This document shows positions 35,352 through 43,867 of a DNA stretch of 58,735 nucleotides, one piece after another (the stretch's first letter is position 1; the number at the start of each line of letters is the position of its first letter). Origin of the DNA: an uncultured Lachnospiraceae bacterium (lineage in GTDB: Bacteria > Bacillota > Clostridia > Lachnospirales > Lachnospiraceae); the NCBI GenBank assembly GCA_948688495.1, contig CAPQSW010000006.1:42735-101469 (forward strand), written 5' to 3'. The notes under the pieces are model-generated. The model did no database searches and had not been told where the DNA came from. It saw only the letters and a program-made list of their open reading frames with translations. A program made the translations under genes and the position numbers.

Positions 35352-35440
35352 TGGGTCCCTCCTTAGGACATATAATTCCTTGGCTGTTCCAGGAGCCCTA
35401 AGGCATCCTCCCACTTCGTGGGTCCCTCCTTAGGACATAT
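35352..35440 (-). repeat. SD-hairpin repeat, copy B
   Basis: A perfect 22-base direct repeat lies at 35352-35373 and 35419-35440, 67 bases apart. It contains plus-strand TCCCTCCTTAGGACATAT. Between are the complementary segment CCTTAGGGC (plus 35395-35403) and the hairpin CCCAC-GAA-GTGGG (plus 35410-35422). The hairpin arms differ from copy A (CCCAGC/GCTGGG) by paired changes. The upstream repeat copy contains the stop codon of the preceding gene; the downstream copy is the SD of the hydrolase gene. Confidence 0.85.
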
Positions 35441-36353
35441 CATTTAAATCCTTTACTAAAGCCTTTGCCTGTGCCGCCGTCTGGCGAATCCCACTCCATG
35501 TCTCCTGCTGCTGTCCAAAATCTTTCCGCACTTTGTCCATCTCTTTGGAAATCTCCTGACACCGATCTTCCATAGCATCATCCGCAAAAGACTTTTCCAT
35601 CTCATCATGCAATTCCGTTATTGGCAGGTTTAAAATTTCTTCCCCAACAATTGTGCACGCATTCCTTGCACTCTCCAGACGTGCATACTGCTGTTTTAAC
35701 TGTCCCTCTGTTTCCTCTATCTCTCCCCTTGATTTCTGCCATTTCATCCCTACCAACTGCAAGTGCTGCGCCAGTGTTGAGGTTGTCTGCTGATACTTGT
35801 CTGATAATCCCCGTACTTCTTCTGCAGCCTCCACAAATTTTCTTCCGCTTTCCCCCATTCTTCCTGCCTCAACAGCCGCATTCAGGGAAAGCACTTCCAT
35901 CTGCTTTCCAAGCTCAACCACATCTTCTAACATGTTTCGCATTTCCTCCATCCCTTGGCTCAGCTCTGCTGTTACCGGAGCGATAATCTTTGCCAGGGAA
36001 ATTGGCTTTTCCAATTCTGCACTACTCGATTCCTTTTGTATTTGCTTCTGCTGTGTCCTAAGCTCTTTCTGCTTTCCTGCAATGCCTTCCATCTGCTGTA
36101 AAAGCTTCTGGCCCTTTTCAAGATGACGCTCCGACTCACGGGATACATTGTTCACCGCCGAATCCACCTGCTTCATCTGGCGCTCCATTTCACGCTGCCC
36201 ACGCTCCATTTCCGACATCCTCTGTTCTGCATCTATCCACATCAGGCTCAACTTCCCCAATATCTGCTCTGCCTGCTTCAGTGACGCTTTACATGTTGCC
36301 AACTCCTGCTCCTTGTCTTTTATCTCCTGTTTCCAATTTGTTCTTCCAAACAT
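35430..36353 (-). CDS. Soluble methyl-accepting chemotaxis-like protein
   Basis: 307-residue coiled-coil protein without a membrane segment. The signalling tip EVLSLNAAVEAGRMGESGRKFVEAAEEVRGLSDKYQQTT (about 145-185) matches the chemoreceptor hairpin that contacts CheA/CheW, but the flanking methylation helices are short. Heavy Gln/Glu/Lys heptad content indicates a long antiparallel coiled coil. No sensory domain is visible, so it may be a cytoplasmic scaffold or partner. It lies downstream of recJ and upstream of the hydrolase. Its stop codon (TCC TAA) is inside repeat copy B. Confidence 0.85.
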   Translation of the reverse strand: MFGRTNWKQEIKDKEQELATCKASLKQAEQILGKLSLMWIDAEQRMSEMERGQREMERQMKQVDSAVNNVSRESERHLEKGQKLLQQMEGIAGKQKELRTQQKQIQKESSSAELEKPISLAKIIAPVTAELSQGMEEMRNMLEDVVELGKQMEVLSLNAAVEAGRMGESGRKFVEAAEEVRGLSDKYQQTTSTLAQHLQLVGMKWQKSRGEIEETEGQLKQQYARLESARNACTIVGEEILNLPITELHDEMEKSFADDAMEDRCQEISKEMDKVRKDFGQQQETWSGIRQTAAQAKALVKDLNDMS

Positions 36354-36427
36354 GTTTTTCCCTCTCTTTTATACAATATATAACGACCTGCGGCAATTGA
36401 AGTATTCAACCGCTTGGTTTCTCTATG

Positions 36428-38194
36428 TCAACAATAATTTTTTATAACAATCTGAATGCTTTCTTTTCCATTGTAATGATTGATTTCTGGATAATATACA
36501 AAAGAAACTTTCATGCCGCTTCCTTGACCTGCCATTGCCTGTGCCAGCGCACGGCCTCCATATTTCTTCTCAAGAAAACCTAAAAATCCCTCTGTTCCCC
36601 CAAAATACAATGCCTCCATCACCGTTGAATCCAAACTTTTGACCTGCATCCTGCATACATTTTGATTCTTCCCTAAAATTCTTATAGACAAAATCTCAAT
36701 ATTCCTATCGGCAAATACCGGTTTCTCGTTAGATTTCCCAAAAGGCTCTAAGATATTTAATTCCTCTATCAACTCTTTCGATATGTAAGAAAGGGGCATA
36801 GGAACATCTATGACAATTTTCCCACGCAGGTCTTCCTCTGTCAATACGGTATTTTCATTTAATTCCCGTCTGAGCAGTTCTACATGTTCCCTGGGCATGG
36901 ATAATCCCGCCGCCATAGGATGACCACCATATTTTGTAAATAACTCCCTGCATTTTGACATTTCCTCATACATGGAGTATTGCTCAATGGAACGCCCGGA
37001 GCCTTTCACCCCATCCCCGCTATTTGTCAACACAAATACTGGACGGTTGTATTGTTCCCGAATACGTCCGGCAATAATGCCCGCAAGGCTCTCATGGCAG
37101 TCCGGCAGATAAATAACCAGTACCTTATCCTTTGCGGCACCCATATGTTCCACAATCTCTTTCGCCTGCTGCACCCCCTGCTCGGTCAATTCCTTACGGC
37201 TCATGTTCAAATCATATAAATCCCCAGCATATTCTGCCGCCTGGTACTCATCTTCTGCCAGCAGCATCTGCAGTGCACGCTTTGCCGTATCAAGCCTTCC
37301 ACTCGCATTGAGACAGGGGCCTAACACAAATCCAATATGGTATGCCTTGATTGACCCAAGCGGAATCTGATTCTTGGCAGCCAGGGCACGCATCCCGTAG
37401 TTCTTCGTCTGATTTAAAGCCTTTAGCCCTTCCTTTACCAGAATCCGGTTTTCCCCCTGTAAATCCATAACATCCCCCACAGTAGCAAAGGCTGCATTTT
37501 CAAGATATACAAATGCCTCTTTATCGGAAAACCCCTTTTCCTTGTAGAGCACCTGCACCAGCTTGAATTCAACTGCTGCACCACATAAATTCTTATATGG
37601 ATACGCGCAGTCCGGCTGTTTCGGATTGACAACTGCATCTGCTGGCGGAATCCGGTAAGCCCTGTCTCCACACTCCAATTCCTCATAAGGCACTTCATGG
37701 TGGTCCGTGATAATCACGGTCATCCCCAGCTTCTTTGCAAGTGCAATTTCTTCAAAAGCCGCGATTCCATTATCACAGGTCAATAGCGTATCTATTCCAT
37801 CGTCTTTTGCCTGGCGTACCAGACGTTCATTCACACCATAGCCATCCGCAATCCTGTCCGGAATAACATAATCCACATGGGCATTGCAGTGTTTCAATGC
37901 AGTGTAAAGGATATACACAGACTGTACGCCATCAATATCATAATCCCCCAGAATCCGTATGCGCTCCCCATGTTCTATTTTCTCCTGTAGAATCCCCACT
38001 GCCTGCACAATATCTTTCATCTGCACTGGATCATTTAGGTCAGACAACGTTCCATAAAGGTACTTTTCGATCTCCTGCTCCTCCACAACCTCCCGGTTAC
38101 GGATAATTCGGGCTGTCACCTGGTCAATGCCATAGCGTTTCGCAATCCCCTTAAAATCCGCCTTCTTTGCAGCTACCACCCATTTCTCCTGCAC
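36428..38194 (-). CDS. recJ: Single-stranded-DNA-specific exonuclease RecJ
   Basis: 588 residues from the GTG at 38194 (MQEKWVVAAKKADF); GGAGG lies nine bases upstream. A TTG 10 codons further up is less likely. The DHH domain has the metal-binding motifs RILGDYDIDGVQSVYI and VIITDHHEVPYEE, followed by DAVVNPKQPDCAYPYKNLCGAAVEFKLVQ. The DHHA1 domain has GGHPMAAGLSM. RecJ degrades single-stranded DNA 5' to 3' in recombination and repair. It heads a minus-strand run (recJ, chemoreceptor-like, hydrolase). It is divergent from a DHH phosphoesterase, with repeat copy C between them. Confidence 0.95.
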   Translation of the reverse strand: MQEKWVVAAKKADFKGIAKRYGIDQVTARIIRNREVVEEQEIEKYLYGTLSDLNDPVQMKDIVQAVGILQEKIEHGERIRILGDYDIDGVQSVYILYTALKHCNAHVDYVIPDRIADGYGVNERLVRQAKDDGIDTLLTCDNGIAAFEEIALAKKLGMTVIITDHHEVPYEELECGDRAYRIPPADAVVNPKQPDCAYPYKNLCGAAVEFKLVQVLYKEKGFSDKEAFVYLENAAFATVGDVMDLQGENRILVKEGLKALNQTKNYGMRALAAKNQIPLGSIKAYHIGFVLGPCLNASGRLDTAKRALQMLLAEDEYQAAEYAGDLYDLNMSRKELTEQGVQQAKEIVEHMGAAKDKVLVIYLPDCHESLAGIIAGRIREQYNRPVFVLTNSGDGVKGSGRSIEQYSMYEEMSKCRELFTKYGGHPMAAGLSMPREHVELLRRELNENTVLTEEDLRGKIVIDVPMPLSYISKELIEELNILEPFGKSNEKPVFADRNIEILSIRILGKNQNVCRMQVKSLDSTVMEALYFGGTEGFLGFLEKKYGGRALAQAMAGQGSGMKVSFVYYPEINHYNGKESIQIVIKNYC

Positions 38195-38286
38195 AATACG
38201 TTCCCTCCCTGGAAGTTCGCCCAACGGCCTAGATTTATTCCTGAAAGCATAATAGCAAAATATAATGACTTTTTCAAGAAGTTATG

Positions 38287-38465
38287 ATAGTATATGTCCT
38301 AAGGAGGGACCCAGCGTAGCTGGGAGGATGCCTTAGGGCTTTTGGAGCAACCGCTGAAGCAGAACGAAGCGGGGAAAGTCCTGAGGTCCATTTCCGGTAA
38401 CAATAAAGTGGAATTTTAAGGCTCGTAAAATAGACGCTAAAGTATATTTTCCTAAGGAGATAGTA
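38287..38465 (+). repeat. SD-hairpin repeat, copy C (expanded)
   Basis: GTCCTAAGG (38296-38304), the hairpin CCCAGC-GTA-GCTGGG (38310-38324) and CCTTAGGGC (38331-38339) repeat the copy A/B architecture in reverse strand orientation. About 100 bases of different sequence follow, including CGAAGC-GGGG-AAAGTCCTGAGG, which resembles the middle unit of copy D. The gene-proximal SD, TCCTAAGGAG at 38450-38459, lies five bases before the ATG of the DHH gene. Both SD copies are preceded by AGTATATxT. Confidence 0.8.
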
Positions 38466-39445
38466 TGAACCCATTAGAACTAGTAAAAATATTAAAAAAC
38501 CATACCGTATATATACAAACACACAACTTTCCTGACCCGGATGCCATTGCCAGCGCGTTCGGTCTTCAGTGCTTCCTCGAATACTACGGTATTTCCTCTA
38601 CGCTGTGCTATGATGGGAAAATTGACCGGCTCAGCGTCAAGAAAATGCTGGAAAGTTTTGATATAACAATGTTCTCCAAAAATGGTGTACCAAATATGAA
38701 GGAAGATGATTACATTGTACTGGTAGACTCCCAGAAAAAGAACAGCAATGTCACAGACTTAATCGGTGATGAAGTGGCATGTGTTGACCACCATCCAATT
38801 TTCTTCCCTTACGAGTACCTATACCAGGACATTCGCCCAGTGGGCTCTTGCTCCTGCATCATTGCTTCCTATTTCCAAAGCACGGACACACCCATTACTC
38901 CAAAATGCGCAGCAGCACTTGCCTATGGAATAAAAATGGATACTGCTGATTTCACCCGCGGCACCACTGCCCTGGATACGGAGATGTTTTCCTATCTCTT
39001 TCCCCATGCAGACTGGAACCTGGTTGCCGGCATGTACCACAATACCATGGAATTTAATGATCTCCTTGCCTATGGTGCAGCCATCCAGAATATACAGCTC
39101 TTTGACCGCACAGGCTTTGCCTATATCCCCTTTAACTGTGCACCGGCGTTGATTGCTATTATCTCAGATTTTATTCTATCCCTAGATGTTGTAGACATTG
39201 CAATTATCTATGCGTTACAGACGGAAAACATTCGTTTTTCCGTTCGCAGTGAGGTAAAACGGATACATGCAGGAACTCTTATTGCACAGGTACTCAAGCC
39301 CTATGGCGACGGAGGCGGGCATCCTTCTATGGCCGGAGGCATCATTCCCTCTGAAAATCTGCCCCTGCTGGGCGAAGATATTCATACCACAATCCGCGAT
39401 GCATTCCTTAACACAATCTCCGCTATGGATTCTAAGACGGAATAA
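38465..39445 (+). CDS. DHH family phosphoesterase (NrnA/oligoribonuclease-like)
   Basis: 326 residues. Motifs: NFPDPDAIASAFGLQ (about 20-34), DDYIVLVDSQKK, CVDHHPIFFPYEY (DHH core) and a C-terminal GGGHPSMAGGI DHHA1 motif. Proteins of this shape hydrolyse small oligonucleotides, bis-phosphate nucleotides or cyclic dinucleotides; with a GGDEF protein in the window, a cyclic-dinucleotide role is possible but unproven. RBS TAAGGAG lies close to the ATG and derives from repeat copy C. Ends at a strong terminator. Confidence 0.9.
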   Translation: MNPLELVKILKNHTVYIQTHNFPDPDAIASAFGLQCFLEYYGISSTLCYDGKIDRLSVKKMLESFDITMFSKNGVPNMKEDDYIVLVDSQKKNSNVTDLIGDEVACVDHHPIFFPYEYLYQDIRPVGSCSCIIASYFQSTDTPITPKCAAALAYGIKMDTADFTRGTTALDTEMFSYLFPHADWNLVAGMYHNTMEFNDLLAYGAAIQNIQLFDRTGFAYIPFNCAPALIAIISDFILSLDVVDIAIIYALQTENIRFSVRSEVKRIHAGTLIAQVLKPYGDGGGHPSMAGGIIPSENLPLLGEDIHTTIRDAFLNTISAMDSKTE

Positions 39446-39477
39446 ATATGTTTTGCACACCCAATTTGAGATATTTT

Positions 39478-39507
39478 AAGCGCCGGAAACCAACTCCAGC
39501 GCTTTTT
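39478..39507 (+). terminator. Terminator after the DHH phosphoesterase gene
   Basis: AAGCGC (39478-39483) and GCGCTT (39499-39504), with an inner GGA/TCC pair, are followed by TTTTT at 39503-39507. It separates this gene from convergent asnS. Confidence 0.8.
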
Positions 39508-39520
39508 ATAATAAAACCCT

Positions 39521-40912
39521 TTATAGTTCACAATTATTTACAGTTCTTGGGAACGGCACCACATCACGGATATTTGTCATTCCAGTCAGATACATGACAC
39601 AGCGTTCAAAACCAAGCCCAAATCCGGCATGCCTTGCCGTACCGTATTTACGCAAATCAAGATAGAAATCATAATCCTCTTTGTCAAGCTCCAGCTCATC
39701 CATCCGCCGGCACAGCTTGTCATAATCGTCCTCCCTCTGGCTTCCGCCAATAATCTCTCCAATTCCCGGCACAAGACAATCCACTGCGGCAACCGTTTTA
39801 CCATCTGGATTAAGCTTCATATAGAATGCCTTAATTTCTTTGGGATAATCCGTGACGAACACCGGGCGCTTAAATACCTCCTCCGTGAGATACCGCTCAT
39901 GCTCCGTCTGCAAATCCGCACCCCAGGATACCTTATATTCAAAATTATCATTATTCTTCTCAAGTATCTCAACTGCTTCCGTATAAGTCACATGGGCAAA
40001 CTCAGAATCCGCCACATGCTTTAGACGTTCCAAAAGCCCCTTATCTACAAAACTGTTGAAAAACTGCATTTCCTCCGGTGCATGTTCCAACACATAATTG
40101 ATAATGTATTTCAGCATACTCTCTGCCAAAACCATGTCATCCTGCAAATCCGCAAAAGCTATCTCCGGCTCAATCATCCAGAACTCTGCTGCATGTCTTG
40201 TAGTATTAGAATTTTCTGCACGGAATGTTGGACCAAACGTATAGATATTCTTAAACGCCATCGCGTAAGCCTCACCATTCAACTGCCCGCTCACCGTCAG
40301 ATTCGTAGGCTTGTTAAAGAAATCCTGGGAAAAATCCACTCCCCCGTCTTCATTTCTGGGAATATTATTCAAATCAAGCGTCGTGACCTGGAACATCTCT
40401 CCCGCACCCTCACAGTCACTTCCAGTAATCAACGGCGTATGCACATACACAAAATCCCTCTCCTGAAAAAACTTGTGAATCGCATAAGCAATAAGAGACC
40501 TCACCCGGAATACAGCCTCAAAGGTATTGGTCCGCGGCCGTAAGTGCGAGATTGTCCGCAAATACTCAAAGCTGTGACGCTTCTTCTGCAAGGGATAATC
40601 CGGTGCAGATTTCCCCTCAATAACTACTTCCTCCGCCTGAATCTCAAACGGCTGCTTTGCCTGGGGAGTAGCAACCAGCTTACCGCTTACAATAATGGCC
40701 GCTCCCACATTTAATTTCTCAACTTCTGCAAAATTAGCCAGTTTATCATGGTATACCACCTGAAGCGGCTCAAAAAATGTTCCGTCATTTACCACAATAA
40801 ATCCAAAATTCTTAGAACCCCGGATACTCCGCACCCATCCGCCGATGCAGACTTCCTTGTCCAAATATTCTTCTTTCTTACGGTATAATTCCCTGATATT
40901 GATTAATTCCAT
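39521..40912 (-). CDS. asnS: Asparaginyl-tRNA synthetase
   Basis: 463-residue class IIb aminoacyl-tRNA synthetase. The N-terminal OB-fold anticodon domain (VCIGGWVRSIRGSKNFGFIVVNDGT) is followed by the class II catalytic core with motif 2 (FGPTFRAENSNTTRHAAEFWMIEPE) and motif 3 (GFGLGFERCVMYLTGMTNIRDV, ending FPRTVNNCEL). The NTTRHAAEFWM sequence favours AsnRS over AspRS. It follows a foldase-like lipoprotein gene after 23 bases. Full length; secure. Confidence 0.97.
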   Translation of the reverse strand: MELINIRELYRKKEEYLDKEVCIGGWVRSIRGSKNFGFIVVNDGTFFEPLQVVYHDKLANFAEVEKLNVGAAIIVSGKLVATPQAKQPFEIQAEEVVIEGKSAPDYPLQKKRHSFEYLRTISHLRPRTNTFEAVFRVRSLIAYAIHKFFQERDFVYVHTPLITGSDCEGAGEMFQVTTLDLNNIPRNEDGGVDFSQDFFNKPTNLTVSGQLNGEAYAMAFKNIYTFGPTFRAENSNTTRHAAEFWMIEPEIAFADLQDDMVLAESMLKYIINYVLEHAPEEMQFFNSFVDKGLLERLKHVADSEFAHVTYTEAVEILEKNNDNFEYKVSWGADLQTEHERYLTEEVFKRPVFVTDYPKEIKAFYMKLNPDGKTVAAVDCLVPGIGEIIGGSQREDDYDKLCRRMDELELDKEDYDFYLDLRKYGTARHAGFGLGFERCVMYLTGMTNIRDVVPFPRTVNNCEL

Positions 40913-40935
40913 AACTTCTCTCCTTATCTTATCTT

Positions 40936-42204
40936 TTATTCTGTACCACTGTCATGATTGTTATGATTCTCCTCGTCATTGTGATTCTGCTCATTGTCAT
41001 GACTGACATTGCTGTCATGGTTCACATCTGTTCCATCACTGGCCTCTCCCCCATCCGCTGCTGCATCATCCGCAGGCGCGCTGCTGTAAGTAACCTTGGC
41101 ATTGTCAATGACATACTGCATAGCCTTGTCGCTGACATAAGCATTTTTCACATAGTCCTCACCATACTGCCCCATCAAGGCATCTTCACTTTCATATCCA
41201 TAATCGGTGATGATTCCCTGTTTGTACTCTGCGAAGCCTTCCTCGTCTGCCTCGATATTTTCTTTCTTGGCAATCGCTTCCATAATCAACTGATTTGTCA
41301 GGCTGTCCTCTATATACTGGTGCACCTGGGCATTGAAATCATCTTCCGTCGTACCTGTGCTGCTCAGGTAATCCGCAAGCTCCATATTATAGCTGTTCTT
41401 TAAGTTGCTCTCGAACTGCTCCATGTATTCTTGTATTCTCTGGTCCAGCAATCCATCGGGCAGCGTCACGGTACAGGTCTCGCGCAATTTGTCAAAGACT
41501 GCATTCTGGGTGTCCGTCATCTTGTTGGTCTCATTATTACTCTCAAGCTTCTCCCTCACACCCTTCTTCATGTCATCTACCGTCTGATAGCCTTCACTGA
41601 TAAAATTGTCTGCCACAAATTCATCCGTCACTGTATCATACGTCATATATTTTTCTTCCACAATTTTATTGATCGTTACATTAAACACAACGGCCTGGCC
41701 TGCCAGTTCTTCATTCTGATACTGCTCAGGAAATGTTAAATTAAGCGCCACCTTCTCGCCCACCTTTTTGCCAATCAGCCCATCTTCAAACCCATCAATA
41801 AAGCTGTCAGAGCCAATTTCCAGGTTGGCCCCCTGCGCCGTCCCTCCATCAAATGCTACGCCGTCCTTTAAGCCTTCGTAGTCGATATTTACAACATCCC
41901 CTTCCTCTACCGTGGTCTTATCCGTGTCCTCATAGGCTGGATAAGAAGCAAGGGTACTCTCGATATCACTCCTGACATCCTCGTCCATAACTTCATAACT
42001 GCCCAATGTGAGTTCCAGCCCCTTATACTCTCCAAGCTTTACACATTGCTCTACATCATAGGATACCTCGCCTGTCTGCACGTCAGAAACGTTGGTATCA
42101 CCTGTGTCCTCCTGCTCTGTGCCGCTGTCTTTCTTATTCCCGCATCCGCCAACCAGCGATACTGCGCATAAAACAGCCAATAATACGATCATTTTCTTCT
42201 TCAT
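40936..42204 (-). CDS. Trigger-factor-like peptidyl-prolyl isomerase lipoprotein
   Basis: 422 residues from ATG 42204 (MKKKMIVLLA). The lipobox LVGGC puts the acylated Cys at about 21, so the protein sits outside the membrane. An FKBP-type PPIase core (VEEGDVVNIDYEGLKDGVAFDGGTA, SFIDGFEDGLIGKKVGEKVALNLTFPEQY) is followed by helices like the trigger factor C-terminal domain. The last 40 residues are low-complexity His/Asn/Asp/Glu (NHDSNVSHDNEQNHND). The role is probably folding of secreted proteins. In front of asnS, likely one transcript. The 32 codons upstream of this start lack an SD. Confidence 0.9.
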   Translation of the reverse strand: MKKKMIVLLAVLCAVSLVGGCGNKKDSGTEQEDTGDTNVSDVQTGEVSYDVEQCVKLGEYKGLELTLGSYEVMDEDVRSDIESTLASYPAYEDTDKTTVEEGDVVNIDYEGLKDGVAFDGGTAQGANLEIGSDSFIDGFEDGLIGKKVGEKVALNLTFPEQYQNEELAGQAVVFNVTINKIVEEKYMTYDTVTDEFVADNFISEGYQTVDDMKKGVREKLESNNETNKMTDTQNAVFDKLRETCTVTLPDGLLDQRIQEYMEQFESNLKNSYNMELADYLSSTGTTEDDFNAQVHQYIEDSLTNQLIMEAIAKKENIEADEEGFAEYKQGIITDYGYESEDALMGQYGEDYVKNAYVSDKAMQYVIDNAKVTYSSAPADDAAADGGEASDGTDVNHDSNVSHDNEQNHNDEENHNNHDSGTE

Positions 42205-42329
42205 AAAACCTTTTACCTTTCTTTCTAAAAATATATAACCAATCATAACCTTACTAGCGTACCACATTTTAACACAAAATAAAAGAGTTCCCGTATACAA
42301 ATCACAAATAAATCACACTCTAAGCCCAG

Positions 42330-42359
42330 TTGCCGTTATATATTACTTTATGATACAAT
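42330..42359 (+). promoter_or_regulatory. Putative promoter of pncB
   Basis: TTGCCG (42330-42335) and TACAAT (42354-42359) are separated by 18 bases, about 38 bases before the pncB start codon. It lies in a 192-base divergent gap shared with the foldase lipoprotein gene. Confidence 0.5.
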
Positions 42360-42396
42360 TTGTCCATACATTTTCCAACGAAAGGAGTCTTCCACC

Positions 42397-43860
42397 ATGA
42401 ATACAGACCATCTGACTCTGCTGACCGACTTATATGAATTGACAATGATGCAGGGATATTTCAAAACAGGCAGCCATGATGTCGTGGTATTTGACGCATT
42501 CTACCGTACAAACCCCGACAATGGCGGCTATTCCATCTGTGCAGGACTCGCACAGATTATTGACTATATACAACACCTGCAATTTGATGAATCTGATATT
42601 GCTTACCTGAAATCCCTGGGAATGTTTGAAGACGATTTCTTAGAGTATCTTAGGACATTCCGATTCTCTGGCGACATCTACGCCATCCCGGAAGGCACTG
42701 TAATCTTTCCAAGGGAACCCCTGGTGAAAGTTATCGCTCCCATCATGGAAGCTCAGTTCATTGAAACAGCCATATTAAATATCCTAAACCATCAGAGCCT
42801 GATCGCAACCAAAGCAGCCCGGGTCTGCTACGCAGCCGGCGATGACGGCGTGATGGAATTTGGCCTGCGGCGGGCACAGGGGCCGGATGCCGGAATTTAT
42901 GGAGCAAGGGCCGCCGTTATCGGCGGATGCTGTGGTACCTCTAATGTTCTCTGCGGTAAGCTCTTTGACATTCCTGTAAAAGGCACCCACGCCCATAGCT
43001 GGATTATGAGTTTCCCAGATGAATACACCGCGTTTCAAACTTATGCAAAATACTATCCCTCTGCCTGTATACTGCTTGTAGATACTTACGATACCTTAAA
43101 ATCCGGTATCCCAAATGCAATCCGGGTATTTCAGGAAATGCGTGATAAAAATATTCCGCTCACCAATTACGGTATCCGCATGGACAGCGGCGATCTCGCA
43201 TATCTATCCAAGCAGGCAAGGAAAATGCTGGACGCAGCAGGTTTTACGGATGCCGTCATCTCTGCCTCCAACGATTTGGATGAATACCTGATTGAGAATT
43301 TAAAAGCCCAGGGGGCTGTCATCACCTCCTGGGGGGTTGGAACGAACCTGATCACCTCCAAAAATACCCCCGCTTTTGGCGGAGTGTACAAGCTTACTGC
43401 CATCCAAAACGAACAGGGCGAATTTATTCCTAAAATTAAACTTTCTGAAAACTCCGAGAAAGTCACAAACCCTGGCAATAAAACAATTTACCGTATATAC
43501 GAAAAAGATTCCGGGAAAATCAAGGCAGATTTAATCTGCCTGGAGGGTGAAACCTTTGACTGTGGGAAGGATCTGCGTATTTTTGACCCACTGGAGACCT
43601 GGAAATATACGATTCTCACAGGCGGCACTTATACCATGCGCCGCCTGCCGGTACAGATCTTTGACAAGGGACAGTGTATCTACCAATCTCCCAGTGTCAT
43701 GGAGATCCAGCAATACTGCAGACAGGAAAAAGACACGCTCTGGAATGAGGTAAAACGTTTTTCCAATCCGAGCAAGGTTTATGTAGATTTATCTGATAAT
43801 TTGTTTGAAATGAAACGTAATATCCTACAGGAACTCTCTGCAGAACATCATCAATTTTAA
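42397..43860 (+). CDS. pncB: Nicotinate phosphoribosyltransferase
   Basis: 487 residues, plus strand, with AAAGGAG before the ATG. It salvages nicotinate into the NAD pathway. Motifs: LTDLYELTMMQGYF at the N-terminus, FGLRRAQGPDAGIYGARAA near 150, GTHAHSWIMSFP with the catalytic-His region, LVDTYDT, GIRMDSGDLAYLSKQAR and TSWGVGTNLITSKNTPAFGGVYKL. These match the long type of bacterial PncB. It is downstream of a fair promoter and convergent with the flippase-like gene (7-base gap). Confidence 0.96.
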   Translation: MNTDHLTLLTDLYELTMMQGYFKTGSHDVVVFDAFYRTNPDNGGYSICAGLAQIIDYIQHLQFDESDIAYLKSLGMFEDDFLEYLRTFRFSGDIYAIPEGTVIFPREPLVKVIAPIMEAQFIETAILNILNHQSLIATKAARVCYAAGDDGVMEFGLRRAQGPDAGIYGARAAVIGGCCGTSNVLCGKLFDIPVKGTHAHSWIMSFPDEYTAFQTYAKYYPSACILLVDTYDTLKSGIPNAIRVFQEMRDKNIPLTNYGIRMDSGDLAYLSKQARKMLDAAGFTDAVISASNDLDEYLIENLKAQGAVITSWGVGTNLITSKNTPAFGGVYKLTAIQNEQGEFIPKIKLSENSEKVTNPGNKTIYRIYEKDSGKIKADLICLEGETFDCGKDLRIFDPLETWKYTILTGGTYTMRRLPVQIFDKGQCIYQSPSVMEIQQYCRQEKDTLWNEVKRFSNPSKVYVDLSDNLFEMKRNILQELSAEHHQF

Positions 43861-43867
43861 GTCATGG

